Shown: positions 38,471 through 48,071, counted from the first letter of the stretch. The stretch is DNA of 64,000 nt from Enteractinococcus helveticum (GCF_001657475.1 NZ_LXEY01000018.1:156756-220755); one strand, 5' to 3'. Numbers and translations are program-made. The notes: a model not told the origin generated them from the sequence alone.

Positions 38471-39727
38471 TTGAGTCAAACCGATACTCCACCTACCACC
38501 GGGGTGCTCCCGGAATTCGTTGCACCGGCTGCTAATGACACAGATCGGACTTTTTCACTGTACGTGCATGTGCCGTTCTGCGTCAGCCGATGCGGCTACT
38601 GTGATTTCAATACCTATATTTCACCCGATCTGGGACCCGGTGCCTCGCACGAAAGCTACGCTGACACCGCGATAAAGGAATTGGAATTTGCAGCCGACGC
38701 CCTAGAACAATCTGGGGTAGACGCCAAGCCGCTGCATTCGGTGTTTTACGGTGGCGGAACCCCCACATTGCTGGCAGCCCAAGATCTCAATCGAATTCTT
38801 CAGCGTGCCAGGGAACTCTTTGGCATCGAACCAGGGGCTGAGATCACCACAGAAGCTAACCCTGACTCGTTGTCCGCAGAAGCTGTGCAGATACTCGCCG
38901 AGGGCGGCTTCAACAGGATTTCGATGGGAATGCAGTCTTCGGTATCCCATGTGCTCCAAGTCTTGGAGCGGACTCACAACCCAGACAATGTCCACGCGGC
39001 CGCAGCATGGATACGCGATGCGAACTTGGACTTGTCACTGGACCTAATCTTTGGCACACCAGGGGAGTCCATTACGGACTGGCACCAGTCGCTCGACGCC
39101 GTCCTGGCCGTACGCCCGGACCACGTTTCTGCCTATGGACTCATCGTCGAAGAAGGCACCAAACTTGCAGCCCAAATTCGACGCGGTGTTTACCCGAACA
39201 CCGATCCAGATGATCAGGCAGATAAATATCTTGCCACCGAAGAGCGTCTCACCACAGCCGGATACCGTTGGTATGAAATATCCAACTGGGCCTACGATCC
39301 GCAGGAACAAGGCATTCATCAGTCCCAACACAACCTCGCCTACTGGCGAGACCAAGACTGGTGGGGGATTGGCCCCGGAGCGCATTCGCATGTGGCCGGT
39401 GTGCGCTGGTGGAATGCCAAGCACCCAGCAGCTTATGCCTCACGCGTTCTGGACAACATTTCGCCAGCAATCGGTCGCGAAATTCCCGACGATGAGGCAC
39501 GACTGCTAGAAAAAATCATGCTGGGCGTGCGGCTCTCCGAAGGCCTCGAATTATCGGTGCTGACAGCACAGTCAGAGTCTGAAGCACAGGAGGCACTGGC
39601 CGAAACCCGACGCCTAGCAGATCAGGGCTTGATCCAGACAGCAGCACTAGAAGACGGCAGAATTGTGCCGACCCTTAAGGGGCGTTTGCTTGATGACGCG
39701 ATCACCCGACAGCTTGCCGGGTTTTAG
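38471..39727 (+). CDS. hemW: Radical SAM protein HemW (coproporphyrinogen III oxidase-like heme chaperone)
   Basis: 418 residues. The radical SAM cluster motif CxxxCxxC is C37, C41, C44 in PFCVSRCGYCDFNTY. Then FYGGGTPTLL, EANPDSLS, GFNRISMGMQS, LSLDLIFGTPGE and HVSAYGLIVEEGT follow in family order. The extra Cys directly after the cluster that true HemN carries is Asp/Phe here (CDF), in line with HemW, which binds and hands over heme rather than decarboxylating. TTG start; lepA-hemW coupling is conserved. Confidence 0.92.
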   Translation: MSQTDTPPTTGVLPEFVAPAANDTDRTFSLYVHVPFCVSRCGYCDFNTYISPDLGPGASHESYADTAIKELEFAADALEQSGVDAKPLHSVFYGGGTPTLLAAQDLNRILQRARELFGIEPGAEITTEANPDSLSAEAVQILAEGGFNRISMGMQSSVSHVLQVLERTHNPDNVHAAAAWIRDANLDLSLDLIFGTPGESITDWHQSLDAVLAVRPDHVSAYGLIVEEGTKLAAQIRRGVYPNTDPDDQADKYLATEERLTTAGYRWYEISNWAYDPQEQGIHQSQHNLAYWRDQDWWGIGPGAHSHVAGVRWWNAKHPAAYASRVLDNISPAIGREIPDDEARLLEKIMLGVRLSEGLELSVLTAQSESEAQEALAETRRLADQGLIQTAALEDGRIVPTLKGRLLDDAITRQLAGF

Positions 39728-39739
39728 GATCTGAGTTGA

Positions 39740-40147
39740 CTAGCGGATGATCCGCAGATTGAAAGGGTAGCGGTAGGGCCGACCCTTATTGACCTCGATG
39801 CCCGCAATGACGCCCGAAATTGTCATGAACAGCCACAGCAACACCGCGACCACCCCAAAAATAGCGCCCATCACGGGGAGGAACGCCAGGATATTCATGG
39901 CCAGAGCAACGATCGTCAAGGGGAGGGTGAAGTTGAGTGCTTCTTTGGACTCTTGTTCGCAAAACGGGCCACGAGATCGGAACACAACAAATATCACCAA
40001 CGATGGCACAAAGCCCAAGAACGCCCCGAAATGAGCAACGGTCGCCCATTGCCGGTCTTCAGATGGTGTAAGTGGACCACGCGAGGTGGTATTACGGCCA
40101 TAACCTGAGGTGCCAGGGGTTTGTGACACGGCGGGTATCCTTTGCAT
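39740..40147 (-). CDS. DUF4870 domain membrane protein
   Basis: 135 residues. A soluble N-terminus (residues 1-30, Gly/Ser/Thr-rich) precedes SEDRQWATVAHFGAFLGFVP, the start of DUF4870, with the family segment ESKEALNFTLPLTIVALAMN and three membrane helices, ending in INKGRPYRYPFNLRIIR-like residues (VNKGRPYRYPFNLR). Tic20-like family of unknown function, often found next to hemW. The stop is 12 bp from the convergent hemW stop, and no terminator is seen between them. Confidence 0.88.
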   Translation of the reverse strand: MQRIPAVSQTPGTSGYGRNTTSRGPLTPSEDRQWATVAHFGAFLGFVPSLVIFVVFRSRGPFCEQESKEALNFTLPLTIVALAMNILAFLPVMGAIFGVVAVLLWLFMTISGVIAGIEVNKGRPYRYPFNLRIIR

Positions 40148-40252
40148 TGTGGTTTAGCTGATATTCATGCGCTAGAGGTGACAAGTTAACAACAGTCTAA
40201 TGCTGTTTCACCCTGCGCCCGGGCAGAACAACACCGAGCACGCCGAATTCTG

Positions 40253-41101
40253 CTAATCGTGGACGGTGACGAAATCGATCATGTGTTCCACCCGGCCCAG
40301 GAGGTCGGCTTCAAGGTCTTTAAAGCTACTGACTCGAGACAAAATCTTTTTCCATCCCAGCCCAATATCAGCAGGTGTTTGGTGAGGTAAACCCAACCGA
40401 GCAAGCATACCGGTTTTCCAGTCTTCATTGCGGGGGATTTTTGGCCATGCACGAATACCAATGACTTCGGGTTTGACCGCCTGCCAGATATCAACATACG
40501 GGTGGCCCACGATTAACACGTTGTCTTTGGCACCAGAGGCCTTCATGGCCTCTGCGGCAATCCGCTGTTCTTTTGATCCATCCACCAAATGGTCTAATAG
40601 CACCGCTAGCCGTCGTTTTGGTCCGGGCTGGAACTGTTTTACTGCTCCAGAGAGATCATCAATACCGTGCAATGGTTCCACGACGATGCCCTCGACGCGA
40701 AGGTCATCTCCCCAGATTTTCTCTACGAGTTCGGCATCATGAATACCTTCCACCCAAATTCTGGAAGCTTTGGCGACTGCTGCGCGTCGTGACGCTACGG
40801 CACGGGAACCAGATGCGGTGCGAGTGGGACGCGATGGTTGTTGTTGGGTCGGCACCACAAGATTGACTGCGGAGCCATCAATCATAAAACCTAGCCCTAA
40901 CGGGAACGATCGAGTTACGCCCTTGCGGCCTTCTAGAACGACCAGGTGTACTCCACCAGATTTCTCTACGCGCACCACCGCCCCGGTAAAACCCGATGCG
41001 GCATCTTCAACCACCAGACCGCGTGCAGCGGCGACCTGTTTCGGTGCTGAACGCTGGCCTGTGCGGGTCATCTCCGTTGGTCCCCACTGGTCCCAGTTCA
41101 T
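40253..41101 (-). CDS. DUF3097 family protein
   Basis: 282 residues from ATG 41101 (MNWDQWGPTEMTRTGQ), preceded on the minus strand by AAAGAGA; longer readings start without such a signal. DUF3097 is an actinobacterial family of unknown function. Conserved segments are GFTGAVVRVEK, RIWVEGIHDAELVEKIWGDDL, GVVVEPLHGIDDL-like (VEPLHGIDDLSGAV) and HPYVDIWQAVKPEVIGI, the last two resembling TOPRIM-type acidic patches. It lies between hemW and hrcA, its usual place. Confidence 0.88.
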   Translation of the reverse strand: MNWDQWGPTEMTRTGQRSAPKQVAAARGLVVEDAASGFTGAVVRVEKSGGVHLVVLEGRKGVTRSFPLGLGFMIDGSAVNLVVPTQQQPSRPTRTASGSRAVASRRAAVAKASRIWVEGIHDAELVEKIWGDDLRVEGIVVEPLHGIDDLSGAVKQFQPGPKRRLAVLLDHLVDGSKEQRIAAEAMKASGAKDNVLIVGHPYVDIWQAVKPEVIGIRAWPKIPRNEDWKTGMLARLGLPHQTPADIGLGWKKILSRVSSFKDLEADLLGRVEHMIDFVTVHD

Positions 41102-41213
41102 GATTGTGTATCTCTTTCTTTGGTCTTGGCTCTCCGAGGGTATCAAAGCTTGATCAGTCAACAGCGAAGAACATCCGTTGAGTGCTGCCACCGTCGAAAA
41201 AATCCAGCTAACA

Positions 41214-41240
41214 TTAGCACTATGCTATCGACAGTGCTAA
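41214..41240. promoter_or_regulatory. CIRCE operator (HrcA-binding inverted repeat)
   Basis: TTAGCACT (41214-41221) and AGTGCTAA (41233-41240) form the two arms, in the canonical 9-9-9 layout of CIRCE (TTAGCACTC-N9-GAGTGCTAA); the inner base of each arm deviates. It ends 18 bp before the hrcA start, so HrcA probably represses hrcA-dnaJ itself. Confidence 0.9.
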
Positions 41241-41258
41241 CTTTCTGGGGGAGGGTAA

Positions 41259-42272
41259 ATGATTGATCAACCACGTCGAATGAAAGTTCTACAAGCCATT
41301 GTGGAAGACTACGTGGCCTCCCGGGAGCCTGTCGGTTCAAAAGCTTTAGTGGAACGACATAACCTCGGGGTCTCTTCAGCGACGGTTCGAAATGACATGG
41401 CCGAGCTCGAAGATGAAGGGCTCATCGCAGCTCCACACACGTCCTCAGGTCGCATCCCAACCGATAAAGGCTATCGCTACTTTGTCGACCGAATCTCAGA
41501 GGTTCGACCACTTTCCATTGCCGAGAAGCGTGCAGTCCAACGGCTGCTCGACAACTCCGATGGTATCGATGACATGATGGCCGCCACGGTGCAAGTCCTA
41601 TCGCAGCTGACCCGCCAGGTCGCCGTCATTCAGTACCCTCACATGGATTCTTCAGTCATTCGACGCGTTGAGTTCGTGTTGCTATCAGAAGACCGCATGT
41701 TAGCTGTGTTGATTCTTTCAACAGGACGGGTGGATCAGAGGGTGGTCTATCTCAATGAAGTCGTGGATCAGCCGACCTTAGATGTCTTAGCTCAGGTATT
41801 TATGAAGTATCTGGACAACGTCAGCCCGTATAACCTCTCGCAGGCATTGGCTGATGTGCATGCCGCAATCCCACAAGAACACCAGTCACTGGTCCGCGCC
41901 CTTGGCAACGCTGTGCAGTTGTTGGCCGAAGCAGGACACCGGGATCGCATCTTGTTAGCGGGGACTGCCAATCTGGCCCGTTCTCCACAGGACTTTAGCC
42001 ATTCCATTGGTCCGATTCTTGAAGCCCTGGAAGAACAGGTTGTGCTCTTGAAACTGTTGACCGAAATGGAAAACGATGTGCACGGCTTATCGGTGCGGAT
42101 TGGCGACGAAAACTTCGGTTCGTTGGGTGACACCTCGGTTGTAGCGGCAGGTTACGGACCTGGTGATGCGGCAAAAATTGGCGTCGTCGGACCCACCCGA
42201 ATGGACTATCCCTCGACGATGTCGGCCGTGCGAGCTATCGCTCGGTACCTGTCTAGGATTTTGTCTAGTTAG
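41259..42272 (+). CDS. hrcA: Heat-inducible transcription repressor HrcA
   Basis: 337 residues. The N-terminal winged helix has RRMKVLQAIVEDYVASREPVG and VSSATVRNDMAELEDEGLI; PHTSSGRIPTDKGYRYFVD is the family hallmark. The central GAF-like and C-terminal domains include RVEFVLLSEDRMLAVLILS and LIGPTRMDYP-like VVGPTRMDYPSTMSAV. The ATG follows GGGGGAGGG. A CIRCE operator lies directly upstream, giving autoregulation. dnaJ follows; dnaK, grpE and groEL are not in the window. Confidence 0.95.
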   Translation: MIDQPRRMKVLQAIVEDYVASREPVGSKALVERHNLGVSSATVRNDMAELEDEGLIAAPHTSSGRIPTDKGYRYFVDRISEVRPLSIAEKRAVQRLLDNSDGIDDMMAATVQVLSQLTRQVAVIQYPHMDSSVIRRVEFVLLSEDRMLAVLILSTGRVDQRVVYLNEVVDQPTLDVLAQVFMKYLDNVSPYNLSQALADVHAAIPQEHQSLVRALGNAVQLLAEAGHRDRILLAGTANLARSPQDFSHSIGPILEALEEQVVLLKLLTEMENDVHGLSVRIGDENFGSLGDTSVVAAGYGPGDAAKIGVVGPTRMDYPSTMSAVRAIARYLSRILSS

Positions 42273-42352
42273 CTCATGACCGGATAATAGACTCTGACCA
42301 GAACACGGTTTCAAGCTCCCGATGCTTGAACTGAAAGGAACACGACCAACAA

Positions 42353-43489
42353 GTGGCACAAGATTATTACCAGATCCTGGGTGTTGACCGTAACGCCACA
42401 GAACAAGAGATCAAAAAGGCCTATCGCAAAAAGGCCCGCGAACTGCACCCGGATCACAACCCGTCCGAAGAAGCCGCAGAGCAATTCAAGTCTGTCACGC
42501 ACGCCTATGAAGTGCTATCAAACGCCGAAAAACGGCAGAACTATGACGCCACCGGCCACGAAGATGGTCGACGTGCAGGTGGTTTCGGTGGCGGCGGTTT
42601 TGGTGGATTCTCCGACATCTTCGAAACCTTTTTTGGTGGGGGAGCAGGTGCTGGCCCGGCATCCCGCGCACGTCGTGGTCAAGATGCTCTGATTGCGACA
42701 CATATCGATCTTGAAGAAGCAGTCTTCGGCACAGAAAAAACCATTGAGGTTGAAACGGCAGTCCGCTGTGAGCGCTGTGATGGTTCTGCGATGGAACCTG
42801 GTACGCATCCAGAAACATGTACCACCTGTCGCGGTGCCGGACAGATCTCGCGTCCAGTGGATTCAATCCTGGGGCGCATGATGACCACAGAAACCTGCCC
42901 AACCTGTCGGGGTTACGGCGATGTCATCACCGATCCATGTGGGCAGTGTTCCGGCCAGGGCCGCGTACGCGAGCGGGTGTCCTTCACCGTCAAAATCCCA
43001 GCCGGTGTCCGTGACGGCACGCGAATTCAACTGGCCGGACGAGGTGAAGCTGGGGTGGCAGGTGGACCAAACGGCGACCTCTACCTTGAGATTCGAGTCC
43101 GTGAGCACGAGGTCTTTACCCGCCAGGGCGACAACCTGCATGCGACAGTGACCGTTCCGATGACCGCTGCTGCGCTAGGTACGGAAATCAAGATTGACAC
43201 TTTCGACGGGGAACAAGCCTTCACCGTAGAACCTGGAACCCAAACCGGCTACGTCGTGACGTTGCGGAATCTGGGTGCCTCACGACTTCAGGGCAGCGGT
43301 CGTGGTGATATGAAGATCACCCTCAACGTCTCGACGCCGACAAAATTGAATGACGAACAGCGCGAGTTGCTCACCCAGCTGGCTGAACTTCGTGCCGAGG
43401 ACATTGCCAACGGACAGGTGGAGTCTCGAGGTTTCTTTTCGCGTCTGAAATCCGGGATCGACAACATGTTCTCGCATGATGAATCGTGA
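42353..43489 (+). CDS. dnaJ: Chaperone protein DnaJ
   Basis: 378 residues, type I DnaJ. The J domain has HPD at 32-34; a Gly/Phe-rich linker (GGFGGGGFGGFSD) follows; four zinc-finger repeats are CERCDGSA, CTTCRGAG, CPTCRGYG and CGQCSGQG; the C-terminal substrate-binding domain is complete. The GTG start is behind GAAAGGAAC. It overlaps rsmE by four bases. The hrcA-dnaJ pairing is the actinobacterial dnaJ2 arrangement. Confidence 0.95.
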   Translation: MAQDYYQILGVDRNATEQEIKKAYRKKARELHPDHNPSEEAAEQFKSVTHAYEVLSNAEKRQNYDATGHEDGRRAGGFGGGGFGGFSDIFETFFGGGAGAGPASRARRGQDALIATHIDLEEAVFGTEKTIEVETAVRCERCDGSAMEPGTHPETCTTCRGAGQISRPVDSILGRMMTTETCPTCRGYGDVITDPCGQCSGQGRVRERVSFTVKIPAGVRDGTRIQLAGRGEAGVAGGPNGDLYLEIRVREHEVFTRQGDNLHATVTVPMTAAALGTEIKIDTFDGEQAFTVEPGTQTGYVVTLRNLGASRLQGSGRGDMKITLNVSTPTKLNDEQRELLTQLAELRAEDIANGQVESRGFFSRLKSGIDNMFSHDES

Positions 43490-44235
43490 CACACCCACTG
43501 TTCTATAGTCCTCAAGCAAGCGGGATCCGCATCGATGATCTCGTCAGTCTTGATGAGGCGACATCTGGTCACGCGATTCGTTCACAACGCCTGCAAGCCA
43601 ATGACCCGGTGCTGGTATCCGACGGTGCCGGGACTCTGGCCGAAGGGGTAATCCAAACTGCCGATCCTCGGAACACGCAAATTCGGGTCACCCAGGTCAG
43701 TATTGAGCCGCAGCCCAGTGTGCGCATCAATTTGGTACAAGCCTTAGCCAAAGCTGATCGTGATCTTTTGGCTGCTGAGATGGCCACCGAGCTGGGCGTC
43801 GATGCCGTGACACCGTGGCAAGCCCAGCGTTCAATAGTTCGCATTCGTACAGACCGCGCTGAGAAAATGTTAGGGAAATGGCGCTCGAAACTTCAGGCAG
43901 CTGCTCAGCAGTCGCGTCGCGCCATAATCCCCGACCTCATGGACCCTCTGGTCACGACAGAGGTCGCTACGTTGCATGATCCTGAAAACGGCCAGTATAT
44001 TGTCGTACTGCACGAAGATGGCATAACGAATATCGATGACGCAGTCGCCCTGACGTCAGGTGTCCAGATGTTTCATATCGTGGTGGGACCGGAAGGCGGG
44101 GTGGCACCAGAGGAGCTGGCTGCTATTGAACAAGCTGGTGGCACCGCAGTGAAAATCGGCCACAACGTCCTTCGTTCATCTACTGCCGGACCGGTAGCCA
44201 TCACCTTGCTAAACCAGCTCCTGAAGCGTTGGTAA
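43486..44235 (+). CDS. rsmE: 16S rRNA (uracil-1498-N3)-methyltransferase RsmE
   Basis: 249 residues, SPOUT-fold methyltransferase. The N-terminal PUA-like domain starts HPLFYSPQA and includes HAIRSQRLQANDPVLVSDGAG (family form H-VLR). The knot region has LVQALAKADRDLLAAEMATE, the RRSRR-like RSKLQAAAQQSRRAIIP and IVVGPEGGVAPEEL for SAM binding. Its GTG start overlaps the dnaJ stop (GTGA), implying coupled translation. Confidence 0.93.
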   Translation: MTHPLFYSPQASGIRIDDLVSLDEATSGHAIRSQRLQANDPVLVSDGAGTLAEGVIQTADPRNTQIRVTQVSIEPQPSVRINLVQALAKADRDLLAAEMATELGVDAVTPWQAQRSIVRIRTDRAEKMLGKWRSKLQAAAQQSRRAIIPDLMDPLVTTEVATLHDPENGQYIVVLHEDGITNIDDAVALTSGVQMFHIVVGPEGGVAPEELAAIEQAGGTAVKIGHNVLRSSTAGPVAITLLNQLLKRW

Positions 44236-44341
44236 ACCGAGCCAGCCTGTAAAACCCCATACGGATCCTGCACAAAGATAGACCATGCGCTAGTGACCAC
44301 ATAGACTGGATGCCACAGCACAAACGAGTAATGGAGTCGAC

Positions 44342-45361
44342 CTGACAGAACACACTCAACCCGATCACACAAGGCGCAAGACCATCACATTCACCACTCC
44401 GGCCGCCATGGTGCAAACATTTGGTCCACAAGACATGCTGCTTCGTGTCCTTGAAGGCGTGTATCCGGACCTGAAGCTACTGGTACGAGACCAGCAGCTC
44501 GACATCTCAGGTGCCCCAGAAGATGTGGCTGAAGTCGTCAAGATTGTCCATGATCTACAATCTGTCGCCGGTGCAGGCACAACAGTAGGCCCAGAAATTA
44601 TTGAGGCAACCATCGCAGGGGTTCGCGCCTACCCCGATGACATAACCATGAGCATGCCTGCCGAGCTGATCGTCTCAGCGCAGGGTAAGAAGATCCGCCC
44701 GAAGACTGAAAACCAAAAAGCGTATGTCAACGCGATCAACAACAACACCGTGGTGTTTGGGATCGGCCCGGCGGGTACTGGAAAGACGTATTTGGCCATG
44801 GCCAAAGCTGTTCAAGCGTTGCATACCCGGCAAGTCAACCGAATTATTCTCACCCGACCTGCAGTAGAAGCCGGGGAGTCGTTGGGTTTCTTGCCAGGTA
44901 CACTCAGTGAGAAAATCGACCCCTATCTGCGCCCGCTGTACGATGCGCTGCATGAAATGGTCGAACCAGACTCCATCCCACACCTGATCGAAGTCGGCAC
45001 CATCGAAGTGGCACCATTGGCCTATATGCGTGGACGCACCTTGAACGACGCGTTCATAATCCTGGATGAAGCCCAGAACACGTCGGCAGAACAAATGAAA
45101 ATGTTCCTCACTAGGCTGGGATTCAACTCTCATATGGTCATTACCGGTGATGCCTCCCAGATCGACCTGCCTCGCGGAACTGACTCGGGTCTGGCTCAAG
45201 CCGTGGATTTCCTCCAGGGCATTGATGACATCGCCATCATTGAATTGAAATCTTCAGATGTGGTTCGCCACGATCTGGTCTCAAAGATTGTCGATGCCTA
45301 CGATCGCTATCAACCCGAACCTTCACGTCCACAACGATCCGGCCGGAATCGAAATCGGTAA
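44342..45361 (+). CDS. phoH: PhoH-like ATPase, possible CTG start
   Basis: P-loop ATPase related to an RNA helicase domain. KH-like N-terminus, then GIGPAGTGKTYLAMAKAVQAL (Walker A), ILTRPAVEAGESLGFLPG, AFIILDEAQNTSAEQMKMFL (Walker B) and VVRHDLVSKIVDAYDRY. The first canonical in-frame start, ATG 44408, cuts into conserved sequence (MVQTFGPQDMLLR), whereas the frame is open to CTG 44342, five bases behind GGAG (44333-44336). That gives TEHTQPDHTRRKTITFTTP at the N-terminus, similar to homologues. ybeY follows after 6 bases. Confidence 0.85.
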   Translation: MTEHTQPDHTRRKTITFTTPAAMVQTFGPQDMLLRVLEGVYPDLKLLVRDQQLDISGAPEDVAEVVKIVHDLQSVAGAGTTVGPEIIEATIAGVRAYPDDITMSMPAELIVSAQGKKIRPKTENQKAYVNAINNNTVVFGIGPAGTGKTYLAMAKAVQALHTRQVNRIILTRPAVEAGESLGFLPGTLSEKIDPYLRPLYDALHEMVEPDSIPHLIEVGTIEVAPLAYMRGRTLNDAFIILDEAQNTSAEQMKMFLTRLGFNSHMVITGDASQIDLPRGTDSGLAQAVDFLQGIDDIAIIELKSSDVVRHDLVSKIVDAYDRYQPEPSRPQRSGRNRNR

Positions 45362-45367
45362 AGGAAC

Positions 45368-45844
45368 ATGGCAATAGAAGTACTTAATGAAACTGCTTTC
45401 GACGTCGACATTCAACGGGTCATGACGCTGGGCAAACACCTGTATACCAACCTTCACATCCATCCGGCATCCGAGCTGGCAGTGGTATTTGTTGATAACG
45501 ACGCTATGAGTCAATTGCATCAAGACTGGATGGGTCTAGACGGCCCCACCGACGTCATGAGTTTTCCGATGGACGAGCTGCGCCCTGGCACCCAACAGCA
45601 ACCGGCCCAAGGATTGCTGGGCGATATCGTGATCAGCCCTGAAGTCGCTGCGGAACATGCCGCACGTGGCGGCCACAATGTGGCTGACGAGGTGGCGCTG
45701 CTGGTAACCCACGGATTGCTTCATCTGCTGGGATACGATCACGATGATCCCGAAGAAAAAGACGAAATGTTCAGCTTGCAAAACCGACTTCTCCAAGAAT
45801 TTCTAGGCTACGCGCCGCCAGAGCTCCAGGATGAGGAAGCATAA
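45368..45844 (+). CDS. ybeY: Endoribonuclease YbeY
   Basis: 158 residues. rRNA maturation and ribosome quality-control nuclease. The zinc site HGLLHLLGYDHDDPEE matches HGxLHLxGYDH, and LAVVFVDNDAMSQLHQDWMG, TDVMSFPMDE and LGDIVISPEVAAE are standard. It starts 6 bp after phoH (AAAGGAAC), and the next gene starts 5 bp later. The phoH-ybeY-CNNM/CBS-era order is conserved widely. Confidence 0.96.
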   Translation: MAIEVLNETAFDVDIQRVMTLGKHLYTNLHIHPASELAVVFVDNDAMSQLHQDWMGLDGPTDVMSFPMDELRPGTQQQPAQGLLGDIVISPEVAAEHAARGGHNVADEVALLVTHGLLHLLGYDHDDPEEKDEMFSLQNRLLQEFLGYAPPELQDEEA

Positions 45845-45849
45845 ACGCT

Positions 45850-47124
45850 GTGGCCATACCTATTACCATGGCGATATTTTTTCTCGCCAGTCTTATTTTA
45901 ACCTGGGTGTTAAACCTTGCCGAATCGGCGTTTGACTACATCTCCTACCGAGAAGCAGAAGCAGTCGTAGCGAAACGGCCAGGCAACCCCATCTTGCAAG
46001 TGCTCGATCGGCTACCCGAACATCAGTTGGCCGTCCGGTTCTGGAGCAGCGTTTTCCTGGCGACCTCCGCAGTGCTCATTACGGTGTTTATTGACTACTT
46101 CGTCAATAACGTGTGGCTTTCGGCTGCCGGCGGCATCCTGGTAATGGGAGTCATGACGTTATTGTCTGCCTTCCGTAGTCCACGCAAAATTGGGGCGAAA
46201 CACTACGAGGTTTCAGCACAAGGCACCGCATGGCTGGTCCGTCTGTTGACCGTCATCCTGGGCCCCATCCCGCGACTGTTCATCACGGACACCGACACCG
46301 AAAATGACGACGAAAACGACGAAGCCGATCTGGAAGAAAAACACTTCCGGGAATACGTCTCACGCGCATCCAAAGCCGACGTCTTAGAAGACGACGAAGC
46401 CGAAATGATTCAATCGGTCTTTGAAATGGACGACACTTTGGTGCGCGCCATCATGGTGCCGCGTACCGATGTGGTGTGGCTTGAATCGGGTACCACTCTG
46501 GCTGATGCTACAGAAATCTTCATCGATTCCGGTTTCTCCCGCATTCCCCTGATTGGTGAAAGTCCAGACGACGTCCTAGGCATCGTCTTTCTCAAAGATA
46601 TCGTGCGTGCCACCCACACCCAGCGGTTATCCCCGCAGGAGCAAGTCAACGTCTTGGCACGTGAGATTCGTGTTGTTCCCGAATCCAAATCCGTCTGGGA
46701 TCTTTTGCAAGAGCTCCAACGTGAAGCCATTCACGCGGCCATTGTCGTTGACGAGTACGGTGGCACCGCAGGACTGGTCACACTGGAAGACCTCATTGAG
46801 GAACTCGTTGGCGATATTTCGGATGAATACGACGACGTCGAAATCGCTGACGTGATCCCACAACCCAACGGCGAATTCCTGGTGAATGCTTCAATGTCGG
46901 TCACAGACTTCTCCGAAGCGTTCAACTTATTCTTAGACGATGACGAAGACGTTGACACCGTGGGCGGGCTGCTGGCCAAGAGTTTAGGTAAAATTCCGGT
47001 TGAAGGCTCGGTCACGGAGATTGAAAACCTCACACTGACCGTTGCCTCACTTGTCGGCAAACGCAATCGAGTCGATACGATCAAAGTCACCGTACATTCA
47101 TCTTCCGAGGAGACCACAGCATGA
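45850..47124 (+). CDS. Hemolysin-family CNNM/CBS domain membrane protein
   Basis: 424 residues. The N-terminal CNNM domain (helices about residues 1-22, 65-90 and 95-115) is followed by an acidic linker (DTENDDENDEADLEEKHFRE), two CBS domains (MVPRTDVVWLESGTTLADAT, AIVVDEYGGTAGLVTLEDLI) and a C-terminal CorC_HlyC domain (DDDEDVDTVGGLLAKSLGKI, PVEGSV). Family members export Mg or other divalent cations or shape their homeostasis; the hemolysin label is historical. GTG start. The stop overlaps era (ATGA). Confidence 0.9.
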   Translation: MAIPITMAIFFLASLILTWVLNLAESAFDYISYREAEAVVAKRPGNPILQVLDRLPEHQLAVRFWSSVFLATSAVLITVFIDYFVNNVWLSAAGGILVMGVMTLLSAFRSPRKIGAKHYEVSAQGTAWLVRLLTVILGPIPRLFITDTDTENDDENDEADLEEKHFREYVSRASKADVLEDDEAEMIQSVFEMDDTLVRAIMVPRTDVVWLESGTTLADATEIFIDSGFSRIPLIGESPDDVLGIVFLKDIVRATHTQRLSPQEQVNVLAREIRVVPESKSVWDLLQELQREAIHAAIVVDEYGGTAGLVTLEDLIEELVGDISDEYDDVEIADVIPQPNGEFLVNASMSVTDFSEAFNLFLDDDEDVDTVGGLLAKSLGKIPVEGSVTEIENLTLTVASLVGKRNRVDTIKVTVHSSSEETTA

Positions 47125-48071
47125 TGCCAACCGAGTATCCCGAACACTTTCGTTCCGGATTCGTCAGCCTTGTCGGTCGACCCAATGTTGGAAAGTCTAC
47201 GTTGACCAACGCGATGGTTGGCTCAAAGATCGCCATCACCTCATCCAAACCTCAGACCACCCGACGGGTCATCCGTGGGATCGTATCTGGCGATGATCAT
47301 CAGCTAATCTTGGTCGATACACCGGGTCTTCACCGACCACGGACCCTACTCGGGGAGCGTCTCAACGAACTTGTTGCAGAAACTCTTGCGGGAATGGATG
47401 CTGTGGCCATGTGCATACCGGCCAATGAAAAAATTGGTCCCGGGGATCGGTTCATTGCCGAACAGCTAGCGAAACTGCACAAGACGCCGATCATTGCCTT
47501 GGTCACGAAAGTCGACACGGTCACTCGGGGAGTTCTGGCCGACCAGCTGATCGCCGTCCAACAGCTTGGTGAAGAAATATTGACGCCCGATACCGGTGAA
47601 GGATTCACAGAAATCGTTCCGGTCTCGGTCCAAGGTGATGTCCAAGTCGATACGGTTGTTGAAGTCCTGACCAAGTCCCTGCCGAAATCACCGCCGTTGT
47701 ATCCGGACGGTGAAGTCACCGATGAGCCCGACGACATTATGGTTGCCGAACTTATTCGAGAAGCAGCTTTAGAAGATGTCTTTGATGAACTGCCGCATTC
47801 CCTGGCGGTTGTCGTTACCGAGATGGGGCTTCGCGAGGGCGAGCCTGAAGATCAGCCCATCACGGACATTTACGCTGCGATCTACGTGGAACGCGACAGT
47901 CAAAAAGGCATTATCATCGGCAAAGGTGGTCAGCAGCTCCGGGCTATCAGACAGCGCGCGCGTAAGAACATTCAAAAACTCCTTGGCACACGGGTATATC
48001 TGGACCTCGTTGTTAAAGTTGCCAAAGAATGGCAACGCAATCCTAAACATATGAATCGTTTGGGATTCTAA
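47121..48071 (+). CDS. era: GTPase Era
   Basis: 316 residues. It is a 30S assembly GTPase that binds the 3' end of 16S rRNA. G1 GRPNVGKS at 19-26, G3 DTPGLH, G4 TKVD, and a C-terminal KH domain with ERDSQKGIIIGKGGQQLRAI. Start ATG 47121 overlaps the preceding stop; ATG 47124 is equally possible. The promoter of the leucine leader overlaps its last codons. Confidence 0.96.
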   Translation: MMPTEYPEHFRSGFVSLVGRPNVGKSTLTNAMVGSKIAITSSKPQTTRRVIRGIVSGDDHQLILVDTPGLHRPRTLLGERLNELVAETLAGMDAVAMCIPANEKIGPGDRFIAEQLAKLHKTPIIALVTKVDTVTRGVLADQLIAVQQLGEEILTPDTGEGFTEIVPVSVQGDVQVDTVVEVLTKSLPKSPPLYPDGEVTDEPDDIMVAELIREAALEDVFDELPHSLAVVVTEMGLREGEPEDQPITDIYAAIYVERDSQKGIIIGKGGQQLRAIRQRARKNIQKLLGTRVYLDLVVKVAKEWQRNPKHMNRLGF

